Assembly: GCA_964423795.1 (NCBI GenBank)
Contig: CAYRGC010000005.1
Coordinates: 1 to 64,000 of the forward strand
Reading direction: 5' to 3'
Length of the DNA stretch: 64,000 nucleotides
Source of the DNA: CAYRGC01 sp964423795
GTDB lineage: Bacteria > Patescibacteriota > Gracilibacteria > Peribacterales > Peribacteraceae
Of this stretch, positions 20,087 to 29,783 are shown one piece after another (positions within the stretch are counted from its first letter, which is position 1; the number at the start of each line of letters is the position of its first letter). The position numbers were made by a program, and so were the translations under genes. A model generated the notes under the pieces. The model was not told the origin of the DNA. It saw nothing but the letters and a program-made list of their open reading frames with translations, and ran no database searches.

Positions 20087-20788
20087 ATGCCGCTTCGATA
20101 CGATATGACCATGCAAATCGGACGATTCGAACTGGAGACCGATGAAAGCAGCGGCACGCTCTGGTCTCCCGATCGGGAGCACTATCTCCGCGTATCGTCT
20201 CGGCCGCTCTTGCGCCCGTTGGACGTTCACTTCAAGACCTTGCCGACCACGAGCGTCACAACCGGACGATCGCTCGATCAGTACAAAAAGGAGCTGCCTG
20301 ATCTCGAGATCGACGACGCAAAACAGTACGTCGAGGTCGGCGCCGGTTTTTCGGGGCTGCTGCACCACCTGGCGATGCGCCTATTGGGCAACGAACGCCG
20401 GCCGATCGCCATCGATCCCGTCGACTACGCCCTCGCGGAAGAGATGCTCATCGAAGCCCTGAAACTGTCCGAAAAAGGCGAGCCCTTCTTCTCCCCGGAA
20501 ATGGCGCGGATTTGCGAGGTATTGGCGCAATGCCAGACTATCCGTGACCGCAGCAAAGTCCTCCTCATCAACACGAACCTCAGCACCGCGCTCAACGAGC
20601 ACCCGGAGATCGCGGGAACCGCGGATTATGTCGTTGACCTGCACGGCCCCTCCGAATACTCGCATACCGAACACGGGAACGTCCTGGCCACGAGCAGGGA
20701 AGAATTCAACCGGCAGACGATGAACATCATCACGATGGAACAGGCTCTGTTGAAACCCGGCGGAACAATCCTGACGGACAGGCGATAA
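20087..20788 (+). CDS. Methyltransferase-like protein of unknown substrate
   Basis: 233-residue protein with a Rossmann-type start QYVEVGAGFSGLLHHLAMRL followed by an acidic strand end (PIAIDPVDYAL), the layout of class I methyltransferases. Later motifs are weak: KVLLINTNLSTAL and YVVDLHGPSEYS could be the motif IV region. The upstream region is very AT-rich. ATG 20087 is used; GTG 20078 and ATGs at 20105 and 20111 are alternatives. The assignment as methyltransferase is inference from motif I only. Confidence 0.65.
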   Translation: MPLRYDMTMQIGRFELETDESSGTLWSPDREHYLRVSSRPLLRPLDVHFKTLPTTSVTTGRSLDQYKKELPDLEIDDAKQYVEVGAGFSGLLHHLAMRLLGNERRPIAIDPVDYALAEEMLIEALKLSEKGEPFFSPEMARICEVLAQCQTIRDRSKVLLINTNLSTALNEHPEIAGTADYVVDLHGPSEYSHTEHGNVLATSREEFNRQTMNIITMEQALLKPGGTILTDRR

Positions 20789-20874
20789 TCCTTACGCGAG
20801 GGTGACCCGGCTTCGTCCGACTTCGCCGAGGTCATTCGGAGAGAATTGAAGGACGACTGTTTCCTCGTTACGCC

Positions 20875-21942
<1,068 letters not shown>

Positions 21943-22240
21943 GGAGGCGGAGGAGGAAAGTGGTCGCTACGGTACCACGATTCGGCATAGACCGCAGGTC
22001 GGCTCCCGAACCTCTTTGCAGCTATTTCTTTCTTTTGTCTATTCCTAGCCACTCCCGAACAGGAGCACCATTTTCTGTGTCGCAAAAGCCCGGAATCTGC
22101 CACGCTGGCCGCCCCCGTTCTTTGGTAACACGGTCTGCCTTCCACGCACCCCACCTCGTCTATGGTGGGTCCGATCGCGCTTTGACGCGAACCGGGCAGC
22201 ACCTGAGGTTGGGTGCTGTGGAGGACAAAAGGAGAACCTC
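21943..22240. other. Intergenic region with leader hairpin
   Basis: 298 bases between the divergent fbaB and the small gene at 22241. No RNA gene was recognised. A hairpin CAGCACC, seven-base loop, GGGTGCTG (22197-22218) precedes the Shine-Dalgarno of the downstream gene and could control its translation. Confidence 0.5.
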
Positions 22241-22555
22241 ATGAATTCCTTGTTTCTTTGCGCCGCCTATCTGGTGGCGCAACCTAATCCGCTCGATACC
22301 TTTCCAAAGGTTACCGGGCCCCCTGAAGTCTCCTGTGAGTTCCGGTACAAGTCGGATAGCACCGATTTCTTGTTCAATCTTCGCATCATCGAGAAAAAAG
22401 AAATCTTTCTCGTGATCGACAGCATCAACAAGAAGACCGGCGAGATCCGATTTTCGTACCTCTACCACGGGAAAAAAGAAGGAACGCGATGGCTATGGGA
22501 GGAGCGACCGCCTATCAACGGCATCCGCTTCCCCAGTGCAATCGCGAGACCATGA
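22241..22555 (+). CDS. Small hypothetical protein
   Basis: 104-residue protein of unknown function. It has a short hydrophobic N-terminus (MNSLFLCAAYLVAQ) that could be a weak signal sequence. A predicted beta-rich body follows (VSCEFRYKSDSTDFLFNLRI, GEIRFSYLYHGKKEG). It is one of the few genes here with a strong Shine-Dalgarno (AAAAGGAG, seven bases before ATG) and a leader hairpin, and it ends at a good rho-independent terminator. It appears to be a single-gene transcription unit, convergent with yidC. Confidence 0.75.
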   Translation: MNSLFLCAAYLVAQPNPLDTFPKVTGPPEVSCEFRYKSDSTDFLFNLRIIEKKEIFLVIDSINKKTGEIRFSYLYHGKKEGTRWLWEERPPINGIRFPSAIARP

Positions 22556-22578
22556 GTTCTCATGCGTCTTCCATCTTT

Positions 22579-22610
22579 CCCTCGGCCGGCTCATGTCGGC
22601 CGAGGGTTTT
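22579..22610 (+). terminator. Rho-independent terminator
   Basis: CCCTCGGCCG, loop GCTCATGT, CGGCCGAGGG, then TTTT. A perfect ten-base stem 24 bases after the stop of the gene at 22241. Confidence 0.9.
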
Positions 22611-22625
22611 CAACGTGACGTTTGC

Positions 22626-24020
22626 CTATGAGCGAACGCTGAGGTGTTCGCGGTTCACTAAAATTTGCTGTCCGATGCCGAAGAGCGTCGAGACGCCCCA
22701 GTAGAGCGCGACCGCGGCGGGAGACTGGAAGGCGAAGAAGCCAATCATAAGCGGAAGGACGTAGAGCATCATCTTCTGTTGCATGTCCTGGGCTGAGGGT
22801 TCGTCCTTGGCCTTGGCGCCGACGTCGATGATCGCGTCCTTCTTCTTGGTCTTCCGTTTCTGAATTGCGAACGTGAGCTTCATCTGGAGGAACTGGAGGA
22901 CGACGAGCGTGATCGGGAAGATGAACACCTCCGGCTTCACGAGATCGAGACCGAGGAAATGCGTGTCGAAGTGCCACGAAAGATTCTGGTACGGACCGTA
23001 GAAGAGATGCTGCGAGAGCGTGAGCGCGGAGCCGTCGCGGATCGTGGTGTAGAGACCGATCAGAATCGGGAACTGGAGGAGCATCGGGAGGCAGCTGCTG
23101 AACGGATTGATCTTGTGCTCCTTCCAGAGCTTCATCGTCTCCTCCTGGACGCGCTTCTGATCGTTCGGATACTTCTTCTGGAGCTCCTGGAGCTTGGGCT
23201 GGAGCATCTGCATCTTCTTCTGCCCCTCGAGCGCGTGCTGTGTCGGGAGGAAGAGCAGAAGCTTGATCGCGATCGTGAGGAGGATGATCGCGAGACCGAG
23301 GTTATGACCGGGCGTGAAGGACGCGATGAGGACGAGCAGGTTCAAGAGGGGAGCCGCGATGAACGTGCGATAGAGCTTGGTGAAGGCGCCGGGTTCGCTG
23401 ATGGTGAAGCGCGCCACGGACGCGGACGAGACAGAAGCACCCGAGCCGGTCGCGGCTACCGCGCCGCTCCCGGCGCCGGGCAGGCGTGCCTCAAACGCAC
23501 CGACGCGCTCGAAAAGGGAGTACTTCCAAGGAGCCAGGCTCACCTGCACGCTGTCGCCAGGTTGCAGCGCGGGAATGGACTCGCACGGAACGATCGTCTC
23601 GGACGATGTGACACGTACGAACTTTTCCCAAGACTCCGGCATGTTTGCAAGGAAAAGATCGACAGGGGGTTCAGGACAACGCGAGGGAAGCGAGAGCGTC
23701 TTCCCCGTCTCCGTCACCGCGAGCGCACGGCATTCTTGTTCCGACTTGTCCGATCCGAACTTGCGACCGATGGCGCAGAGCTTGGACAGGACATAGCCCC
23801 ACGCGCCCTTGGATTCGCTCATCTCGGGAATGTTCTGCAGGACAAGTATCGGGTGGTGCCCGATCGTGATGCTCTGCGAAGCGGCCCGCAGATGCAAGCC
23901 CGGCACCGGCTTCTCGGCGTTCTGCTGGTTCCCGAAGAAAAGCTGCGTCCCGAAGTAGACGGCCAGGAAGATCAGGAAGAACTGGAGGAGGTTACTCTGC
24001 TTTTTCTCGGCGGGTGCCAT
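22626..24020 (-). CDS. yidC: Membrane protein insertase YidC
   Basis: Inserts and folds inner-membrane proteins with or without SecYEG. The 464-residue protein has an N-terminal membrane helix (LLQFFLIFLAVYFGTQLFF) and an extracytoplasmic domain of about 190 residues. The conserved 60KD core follows (YRTFIAAPLLNLLVLI, KLLLFLPTQHALEGQKKMQ, PILIGLYTTI, FFAFQSPAAVALYWGVSTLF). Its start overlaps the end of rnpA by 29 bases, the classic rnpA-yidC order. The ribosomal protein L34 gene usually found upstream of rnpA is not seen. Confidence 0.97.
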   Translation of the reverse strand: MAPAEKKQSNLLQFFLIFLAVYFGTQLFFGNQQNAEKPVPGLHLRAASQSITIGHHPILVLQNIPEMSESKGAWGYVLSKLCAIGRKFGSDKSEQECRALAVTETGKTLSLPSRCPEPPVDLFLANMPESWEKFVRVTSSETIVPCESIPALQPGDSVQVSLAPWKYSLFERVGAFEARLPGAGSGAVAATGSGASVSSASVARFTISEPGAFTKLYRTFIAAPLLNLLVLIASFTPGHNLGLAIILLTIAIKLLLFLPTQHALEGQKKMQMLQPKLQELQKKYPNDQKRVQEETMKLWKEHKINPFSSCLPMLLQFPILIGLYTTIRDGSALTLSQHLFYGPYQNLSWHFDTHFLGLDLVKPEVFIFPITLVVLQFLQMKLTFAIQKRKTKKKDAIIDVGAKAKDEPSAQDMQQKMMLYVLPLMIGFFAFQSPAAVALYWGVSTLFGIGQQILVNREHLSVRS

Positions 24021-24384
24021 GGGTCGGGGACGGAAGTCGGAAGAACGACCGGAGGTCGTCTTGCAGCTCGGGGAACGGAGCCCAAAGACTAGAAGACCTG
24101 GGGGCGAGTAACAACTGGATGGCGGGGATTCGGGCGTCGGTCTCCCGGAGCAGGAGGCGGAGGGCCTCGCGGCAACGGCGGCGCATGCGGTTGCGCTTGA
24201 CGGCAGATTTGTCGAGCTTGGCCGACGCCACGGTACCCACGTAGACGGCGTCCGAGCGATCCGCCCCCGCGCGGCGCGGATGGCCGGGAAGGGAACGGAT
24301 GGTCATGTGCTTGCCCTTCCACACCCTCCCCTTGCGCTGGAGATGATCGCAGATTTTCCGGCCCTGCAAACGAAGTAGCAGCAT
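23992..24384 (-). CDS. rnpA: Ribonuclease P protein component
   Basis: Protein cofactor of RNase P, which matures tRNA 5' ends. The 130-residue protein carries the diagnostic SAKLDKSAVKRNRMRRRCRE motif. TATCAT lies seven bases before the ATG with no Shine-Dalgarno, consistent with a leaderless start. It overlaps yidC by 29 bases and is probably co-transcribed with it. No rpmH-like frame was found in the 150 bases upstream. Confidence 0.95.
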   Translation of the reverse strand: MLLLRLQGRKICDHLQRKGRVWKGKHMTIRSLPGHPRRAGADRSDAVYVGTVASAKLDKSAVKRNRMRRRCREALRLLLRETDARIPAIQLLLAPRSSSLWAPFPELQDDLRSFFRLPSPTHGTRREKAE

Positions 24385-24554
24385 TGGGAGGATGATAGAG
24401 GTGTTGCGAGAAGGTTACGAGCGACGAGCGACGGGAGGTTCCGCCAAAGACAAGAACTGAATTTTTGGCATGCGATTAAGTAAAACTCTAATGTCACGGA
24501 TGCATATTCACTGGAGCCGTTTTCCGAATCTGCATGTACTACTACGGTAATCAC

Positions 24555-24959
24555 ATGACCACTACTCACCAATTCGAAGATCTCGATGTCTGGAAAGAGG
24601 CGCGCATCCTCGTACGGGCAATTCGCGCGATATGTAAACAGCCAAAAGTTGCGAAAGATTATGCTTTCGTTGATCAAATCACTCGTGCGGCGCGCTCGAT
24701 TTCTTCCAATATCGCAGAAGGATCCGAATCATCGAGCAATGAACAATTCAGTCTCTTCCTCAATTATTCGAAACGATCCTGCGGAGAGGTGCGCTCGCAT
24801 TTGTATGACGCCTTAGATGAGCAGTATCTGTCCCAGGAACAGTTTGAAAACATGAAAAACCAAACTATCGTGATTGGACGCAGGCTCGGCTCTTTCATCA
24901 AATATCTACACTCGCATTCCCGTCGCCCGTCGCTCAAAACCCATCACCATCTTTCCTAA
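24555..24959 (+). CDS. Four-helix-bundle protein (S23/23S intervening-sequence family)
   Basis: 134-residue helical protein of the S23 family, first known from intervening sequences in 23S rRNA and common as a stand-alone gene in candidate-phylum genomes. The motifs FEDLDVWKEARILVRAI, ARSISSNIAEGSESSS and LNYSKRSCGEVRSHLYDA are characteristic. ATG 24555 is preferred over 24534. It lies in lower-GC DNA than its neighbours, which may mean lateral transfer. Its molecular role is unknown. Confidence 0.88.
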   Translation: MTTTHQFEDLDVWKEARILVRAIRAICKQPKVAKDYAFVDQITRAARSISSNIAEGSESSSNEQFSLFLNYSKRSCGEVRSHLYDALDEQYLSQEQFENMKNQTIVIGRRLGSFIKYLHSHSRRPSLKTHHHLS

Positions 24960-25003
24960 TTTTATCGACTTTACGACCCTCTGCGATAGACTACGGTCCT
25001 TCC

Positions 25004-25300
25004 ATGGCTTCTCTCTCCCCAGACCTTGTCCGGCACATCGCGAAGCTCGCGCGACTCGATCTCTCCGAGGCCGAGGTGGAGAAGTTCAGCAAGGAACTCA
25101 CCCAGATCCTCGGGTACGTGGACATGCTCGGCGAAGTGGACACGAAGAACGTGGCCCCGACGGCGCAGGTGACCGGCCAGACGAACGTGCTGCGCCCCGA
25201 CGAGGTGCGGCAGGGCGGCGCGAATCCCGACGACCTGCTCGCCCAAAGCCCGCTGCCGGTGGCGGACCACCAGATCGTCACGCCGTCCGCGCACGGTTGA
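25004..25300 (+). CDS. gatC: Asp/Glu-tRNA amidotransferase subunit C
   Basis: 98-residue scaffold subunit of GatCAB, which amidates misacylated Glu-tRNA(Gln) or Asp-tRNA(Asn). HIAKLARLDLSEAEVEKFSK and ILGYVDMLGEVDTKNV are the family motifs. TAGACT lies 11 bases before ATG. gatA follows 23 bases downstream, so the two form an operon; gatB is not in the window. Confidence 0.96.
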   Translation: MASLSPDLVRHIAKLARLDLSEAEVEKFSKELTQILGYVDMLGEVDTKNVAPTAQVTGQTNVLRPDEVRQGGANPDDLLAQSPLPVADHQIVTPSAHG

Positions 25301-25323
25301 GCCCAGTTCGAAGCCGAAATCCC

Positions 25324-26784
25324 ATGACCTCACCCTCTTCCCTCACCATCGCCCAGGCGCACGACCTGCTCAGGAGCAAGAAGCTCTCCTCGGAAGAGCT
25401 GACGCGCTCCTGCGTCGAACGCATCGAAGCGGTGGACGGAACCCTGAAAGCCGTCGTGCACCGGAATTTCGAGCGAGCCCTGGAGGAAGCCAAAAAGGCG
25501 GACGCGAAAGGGGCTTTTGATTCCCCGCTTTCGGGTATCCCGTACCTGGCCAAGGACGTGTACTGCGAACAGGGCGTCCAGACGACGGCGTGCTCCAACG
25601 TGCTCCGGGAGAAGAACTACGTCCCGCCGTTCGATTCCACCACCACGGCGCGCCTGAAGGCCGCCGGCGCGATCTCCATCGGCAAGACGAACACCGACGA
25701 GTTCACGATGGGCGCCTCCACCGAGACTTCCTGCTACGGCGTCACCAGGAACCCCTGGAACACCGATTGCGTGGCCGGAGGCTCCTCCGGAGGCTCCGCC
25801 GCCGCCGTGGCCGCGGACGAGGCGCTCTTCGCGCTGGGCACCGACACGGGCGGCTCCATCCGCCAGCCCGCGGGATACTGCAACATCACGGGCATCCGTC
25901 CCACGTACGGCCGCACGAGCCGCTACGGCGTGATGAGCATGGCGAGCTCCCTTGATACGATCGGGCCGATGTGCAAAAGCATCGAGGATCTCGCGATCGT
26001 GCTCGGCGCCATTGCGGGCAAGGATCCGCGCGACGCCACGACGGGGGACGCGCCCGTCCCCGACTACCGCGCGCTCCTCAAGAAGGACGTGAAGGGCCTC
26101 AGGATCGGGCTCCCGAAGGAATACTTCCTCAAGGGGATGAACCAGGAAGTGGAAGGAGCCGTGCGCGGCGCCGCGGAGGTGCTGAAGAGCCTCGGCGCCA
26201 CGCTCCACGAGATCTCGCTCCCGCACACCAAGTACGCGACTGCGACCTACTACGTGCTCTGCCCGTGCGAGGTGAGCTCGAACATGGCCCGCTACGACGG
26301 CATCCGCTACGGGCATACGGCCAAGGACCCGGAGAATCTCATCCAGTATTACAAGGACGTCCGCAGCTCCGGCTTCGGCGCCGAGGTGAAGCGCCGCATC
26401 ATGATCGGCACCTACGCGCTTTCCGCCGGTTACTTCGACGCGTACTACCGCCAGGCCCAGAAGGTGCGCACGCTGATCCTCCGCGACTTCGAGGAGGCAT
26501 ACAAGACCGTGGATGTGATCCTCTCGCCCGTGTCGCCCACGCCCGCCTTCAAGGTGGGCGCGCACGAGAACGACCCGGTGGCGATGTACCTCGAGGACGT
26601 GTTTTTGGACGGCCAGGTGATGGCGGGCATCCCGTGCCTCTCGGTGCCGTGCGGGTTCAGCAAGGACGGGCTCCCGATCGGCCTGCAAATGATGGGACCC
26701 CAGTGGGAGGAAGGCCGCATTCTTTCGGCGGCCCACGCCTACGAGCAAGCGACGGATTGGCACGCGCGAAAGCCGAAGATCTGA
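25324..26784 (+). CDS. gatA: Asp/Glu-tRNA amidotransferase subunit A
   Basis: Amidase-signature subunit that releases ammonia from glutamine for GatB. The 486-residue protein shows the catalytic Lys (GIPYLAKDVYCEQG), the Gly/Ser block GGSSGGSAAAVAA with the cis-Ser, and the nucleophile Ser in GTDTGGSIRQPAGYCN. ATG 25324 matches the family start (LTIAQAHDLLRSKKLSSEEL). Second gene of the gatC-gatA operon. Confidence 0.97.
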   Translation: MTSPSSLTIAQAHDLLRSKKLSSEELTRSCVERIEAVDGTLKAVVHRNFERALEEAKKADAKGAFDSPLSGIPYLAKDVYCEQGVQTTACSNVLREKNYVPPFDSTTTARLKAAGAISIGKTNTDEFTMGASTETSCYGVTRNPWNTDCVAGGSSGGSAAAVAADEALFALGTDTGGSIRQPAGYCNITGIRPTYGRTSRYGVMSMASSLDTIGPMCKSIEDLAIVLGAIAGKDPRDATTGDAPVPDYRALLKKDVKGLRIGLPKEYFLKGMNQEVEGAVRGAAEVLKSLGATLHEISLPHTKYATATYYVLCPCEVSSNMARYDGIRYGHTAKDPENLIQYYKDVRSSGFGAEVKRRIMIGTYALSAGYFDAYYRQAQKVRTLILRDFEEAYKTVDVILSPVSPTPAFKVGAHENDPVAMYLEDVFLDGQVMAGIPCLSVPCGFSKDGLPIGLQMMGPQWEEGRILSAAHAYEQATDWHARKPKI

Positions 26785-26838
26785 GAAGAATCTGCGGAGA
26801 AATTGACTACGGGATTTTTTGCCGCATGCTCGGAAACC

Positions 26839-27666
26839 ATGGAACTCCACCCGCTGGTTCCCCACGGCATCGATCGCCCTCTTCATGACGATTGGCGATC
26901 GTACCTCGTGGAAGAAGTGCTCGTGGATCGTCAGAAGGAAGACCAGGCCCGGCGGCGCGAAGAAGGAGCGGATCTTTCGTACGAAGAACTCCGGGACGTC
27001 GCGAAACGCCGTGAACAATTGTCGATCCTGGCATCGCGCATCCGTTCGACCATCGCGAAGATGCTGGAAAAAAAGATCGACGTGGAACCCGCTTCGCCGA
27101 CATGGCAGGCGCCGAGCCTCGTGGAAGAGGCATTCGAAGACCAGAGGCACGATATGCTGTCCTTCCTGGGCGACCAACTGATGCTCGAAGAGGCGATCCA
27201 GCACGCCGTACCGGACGGAATCGGCAGCGGTCTTCACCGACTCTGCATCCTTCCCGCCGGGACCGTGGACGAGATCGCCGCGCTCCTGCCGAACCACCCG
27301 CGCTTCCGCGTCTACGTGGAGCGATACGTGCTGGAGTCCTACAGAAAACAGCTCCTGTCACGGATCTTCGGCGGCACGAACGGCGATGAATGGAAGCGCG
27401 CGACGGTCGTGTGGGCGAGCGTGGAGTACCGCATCCGGTACTGCGCCTCTTCGCGCGCGGAAGAGACGGGCCGAACTCCCGACGACCCGGACGTTCTCAA
27501 GGACATCGCGTACGAACAGACGCGCATGGACGAATGGCTGTCGCAAGAACCGACGCTGAAGGCGGCATTCTGGGGGCTCGCCGCGAGGATCGCGCAACCG
27601 CTGGGCACGATCTTCACGCCCATTCCTCCGCAATTGCTCGCAGCCGGAATACCCAGGCCCCGATGA
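26839..27666 (+). CDS. Hypothetical helical protein
   Basis: 275-residue charged, mainly helical protein of unknown function without membrane segments or catalytic motifs. ATG 26839 is chosen over 26803 because TTGACT and CATGCT boxes lie just upstream of it in the short-leader layout seen elsewhere. It lies 54 bases after gatA and 41 bases before a second helical hypothetical; the two share general character (Arg/Glu-rich helices, a C-terminal Pro-rich end) but no alignable motif by eye. Confidence 0.65.
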   Translation: MELHPLVPHGIDRPLHDDWRSYLVEEVLVDRQKEDQARRREEGADLSYEELRDVAKRREQLSILASRIRSTIAKMLEKKIDVEPASPTWQAPSLVEEAFEDQRHDMLSFLGDQLMLEEAIQHAVPDGIGSGLHRLCILPAGTVDEIAALLPNHPRFRVYVERYVLESYRKQLLSRIFGGTNGDEWKRATVVWASVEYRIRYCASSRAEETGRTPDDPDVLKDIAYEQTRMDEWLSQEPTLKAAFWGLAARIAQPLGTIFTPIPPQLLAAGIPRPR

Positions 27667-27672
27667 TCGGTT

Positions 27673-27706
27673 GACCCTCTCCTAGGAGAGGGCAGAATCC
27701 ATCCCT
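27673..27706. repeat. CCCCTCC-type repeat, short version
   Basis: GACCCTCTCCTAGGAGAGGG hairpin followed by ATCCATCCCTG, a short member of the family at 12106, 32196 and 49050. It lies between the two hypothetical genes. Confidence 0.55.
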
Positions 27707-27707
27707 G

Positions 27708-28607
27708 ATGGAAAAACACCCTTTCGAGCCCGGCGTCGACCAGGTATCGGCGACCAACAGGCAGCGCTGGCGGCGCGAACGCGAACTGCGGTGGGAGCTC
27801 GACGCTATTCGCCACGATCCCGACCTGGAACAGCGCGAGCGCATCGAAGCCGCTCACGATTTCCGCAGTCGCATCCTGGCCCTCCAGAACGAAATCCTCA
27901 TGGTGATCCGCCAGGAATTCGCCGCCGTGCAAAGCCTGGCGCCGAAGAACGCGACGGGCGCCTCTCCGCTGCCACTCGTGACCGTGCCCGATGAGGAATT
28001 GGTGCAAGACACGTTTTCACACCAGATGAAGCTCATGTACCGCTTCTGCGAGGACGAGGAACTGATGCTCGAGGCCGATCTCGCGCTCGCGCCGAGCTGG
28101 AGGCAGCGCCTGGCGGCCAGGCTGGGGGCGGGCCCGGCGTTGGGATTGGAAGACGCCGTGGCGCTCGCGGCGAAGGCCGCGCCGTTCGGCCACACGCGCG
28201 TCCGCCTGCTCGTGGAACTGGAATGGCTCGATCGGTACAAGCAAGCGATCACCGTGCCGGACGAGGAACTCCCCGCGAATCCCCGGCTCCACCTGGAATC
28301 CCTCCGCGAGAACCACGTGCAGATGCAGTACATCGAGATCGGACAACGGGCCCGCATGAACTACTGCATCCGCGATCGCATGGATGAATGCGGATACCAT
28401 CCGTTCAACCGCAATGCCGTCGCAAGCGCCCTGAAAGACTTCCAGCAAGAACGGAAGGAAACCGCCCGCTGGCTCGCGACGCTGCGACAATCGCAGGCAT
28501 CCCTCTTCTCGGCGGTCCGTTCCTGGTTCACGAAAACGAAAGAGGGAACGCCGGAACCGCTCGCGCTCATGCCCGTCCTTCAGCGCTGGTCTCCGCCGAG
28601 GGCGTGA
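27708..28607 (+). CDS. Hypothetical helical protein
   Basis: 299-residue Arg/Glu-rich, predominantly helical cytoplasmic protein of unknown function. The segment RWRRERELRWELDAIRHDPD could form a coiled coil. No known catalytic or binding motif is visible. Its last 41 bases overlap the end of the ABC-exporter remnant on the other strand. Confidence 0.65.
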   Translation: MEKHPFEPGVDQVSATNRQRWRRERELRWELDAIRHDPDLEQRERIEAAHDFRSRILALQNEILMVIRQEFAAVQSLAPKNATGASPLPLVTVPDEELVQDTFSHQMKLMYRFCEDEELMLEADLALAPSWRQRLAARLGAGPALGLEDAVALAAKAAPFGHTRVRLLVELEWLDRYKQAITVPDEELPANPRLHLESLRENHVQMQYIEIGQRARMNYCIRDRMDECGYHPFNRNAVASALKDFQQERKETARWLATLRQSQASLFSAVRSWFTKTKEGTPEPLALMPVLQRWSPPRA

Positions 28608-29163
28608 TGGTCTCGCGCGCGTACTGCTGCCACAGGTGGGCGAGCAGGCCGCCCTGCGCGACGAGCTCCGCGAAGGCCCCTTCCTCCACGATCTTGCCGC
28701 CGTCGAGCACCACGACGCGGTCGAAGAGGGGAAGCAGGTGCAGGCGGTGGATGGAGGAAACGACGGTCTGTCCCGTGTGATGGTCGCGGTACCAGCGCAT
28801 GAGAAGCTCCGTGACCATGCGGTACATGGCTTCCCGGAAGTTCTTCGTGATCTGGAACGACAGGATGCGCTCCAGGTTGTGGGCGGGCCCGTGCATCGCC
28901 CAGAAGACCACGCTGAGCGACGAATAGAGCGCCAGCCAGAGCGTGGCGCGGCGGAACATGCCGTCCCCGCCCTCCTGGAGGATATTGACCACCTTGCCGA
29001 GCACGTACAGCCCGTGACGCCTTTCCGCGTGGGTCCACGCCGTCTTGAGCAGGAGGCCTAGGAGTTCCTCTTCGGTGAAGCGGAAACGGTGGTCATCGGG
29101 GGCAGAGAGAAGACGGGCTTCGCGGTGAGTTCTTTCCGCCTTCAGCGATCGGCGTTCCGGGCC
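28567..29163 (-). pseudogene. ABC exporter with large internal deletion
   Basis: The frame begins like an ABC-type exporter membrane domain (VLGKVVNILQEGGDGMFRRA, NLERILSFQITKNFREAMYR, RWYRDHHTGQTV). It then jumps in frame straight to the end of the nucleotide-binding domain (SSIHRLHLLPLFDRVVVLDG, then GKIVEEGAFAELV, i.e. from the H-loop His onward). Most membrane helices, Walker A, the signature motif and Walker B are missing, roughly 400 residues. The first in-frame start codon is GTG at 29004, but recognisable sequence extends upstream to a stop at 29164. It cannot hydrolyse ATP and is best read as a decayed gene; a small membrane protein product is possible. Confidence 0.75.
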
Positions 29164-29549
29164 TCATGCGCGAAGAGCGAGTCCCCGTGTTCGTAGGGGA
29201 GTTCCACGGGAAGCCGCGGCTGGGACCCGTGCCCCATGCCGTCGTTCACAGTATTGATGACGTACGCGAGGATCGTGGGCGCGGGTACGCCGAGCGTGAG
29301 GTTCGGATGGGCCAAGTCGGCCGCTTGCTTGAGCCTGCTCGAGAGCGCGGCAAGGACGGCTGGATCCTCTTCCCCCATGGCCAGCAACCGCAGGGGACGG
29401 TCGCGGCATTCCGCGCCCGCATGCTCGAGGAACAGCTGCCTGAGACGCTCCTGTGTGAGGTCCGGACCGCGATGGGCGAACGCACGCTCGAAGAACCGGT
29501 CCATCGCGTCGACCGTGCCGCCGATCATATTTTCCGCTTCGGGATGCAC
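29142..29549 (-). CDS. Small hypothetical protein
   Basis: 135-residue helical protein of unknown function starting at GTG 29549, with CATACT ending six bases upstream. It ends inside the open frame of the ABC-exporter remnant in another reading frame, so it may have been the upstream partner in the original operon. No domain recognised. Confidence 0.6.
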   Translation of the reverse strand: MHPEAENMIGGTVDAMDRFFERAFAHRGPDLTQERLRQLFLEHAGAECRDRPLRLLAMGEEDPAVLAALSSRLKQAADLAHPNLTLGVPAPTILAYVINTVNDGMGHGSQPRLPVELPYEHGDSLFAHEARNADR

Positions 29550-29706
29550 CGGCGGAGTATGCGAACGCGCGTCGCTCCGCCAATCGGATTCCGGGCGAAT
29601 CCGGTGAAATTGCGCATTGTCAGGGGCAAAACGACCTGATACCGTTTGCGGGCCCCGGAACGGGTGGTTTCGGGCGTCCGTTCACAGCACCGTCATCCAC
29701 GCGCGT

Positions 29707-29783
29707 GGATCCGTAGCTCAGCTGGTTAGAGCGCCACACTGTCACTGTGGAGGTCGCGGGTTCGAGTCCCGTCGGGTCCGCCA
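29707..29783 (+). tRNA. tRNA-Asp (GTC)
   Basis: 77-nt cloverleaf with seven-base acceptor stem (GGATCCG with CGGGTCC, one T-G pair), anticodon stem CCACA/TGTGG around CTGTCAC giving GTC, T-loop TTCGAGT, and encoded CCA. Followed by a tandem array of copies of its own 3' end. Confidence 0.98.

Noticed and set aside
24534..24959. 23S rRNA intervening sequence inferred from the S23-family protein
   Set aside because: No rRNA sequence flanks the gene; it is a free-standing copy.
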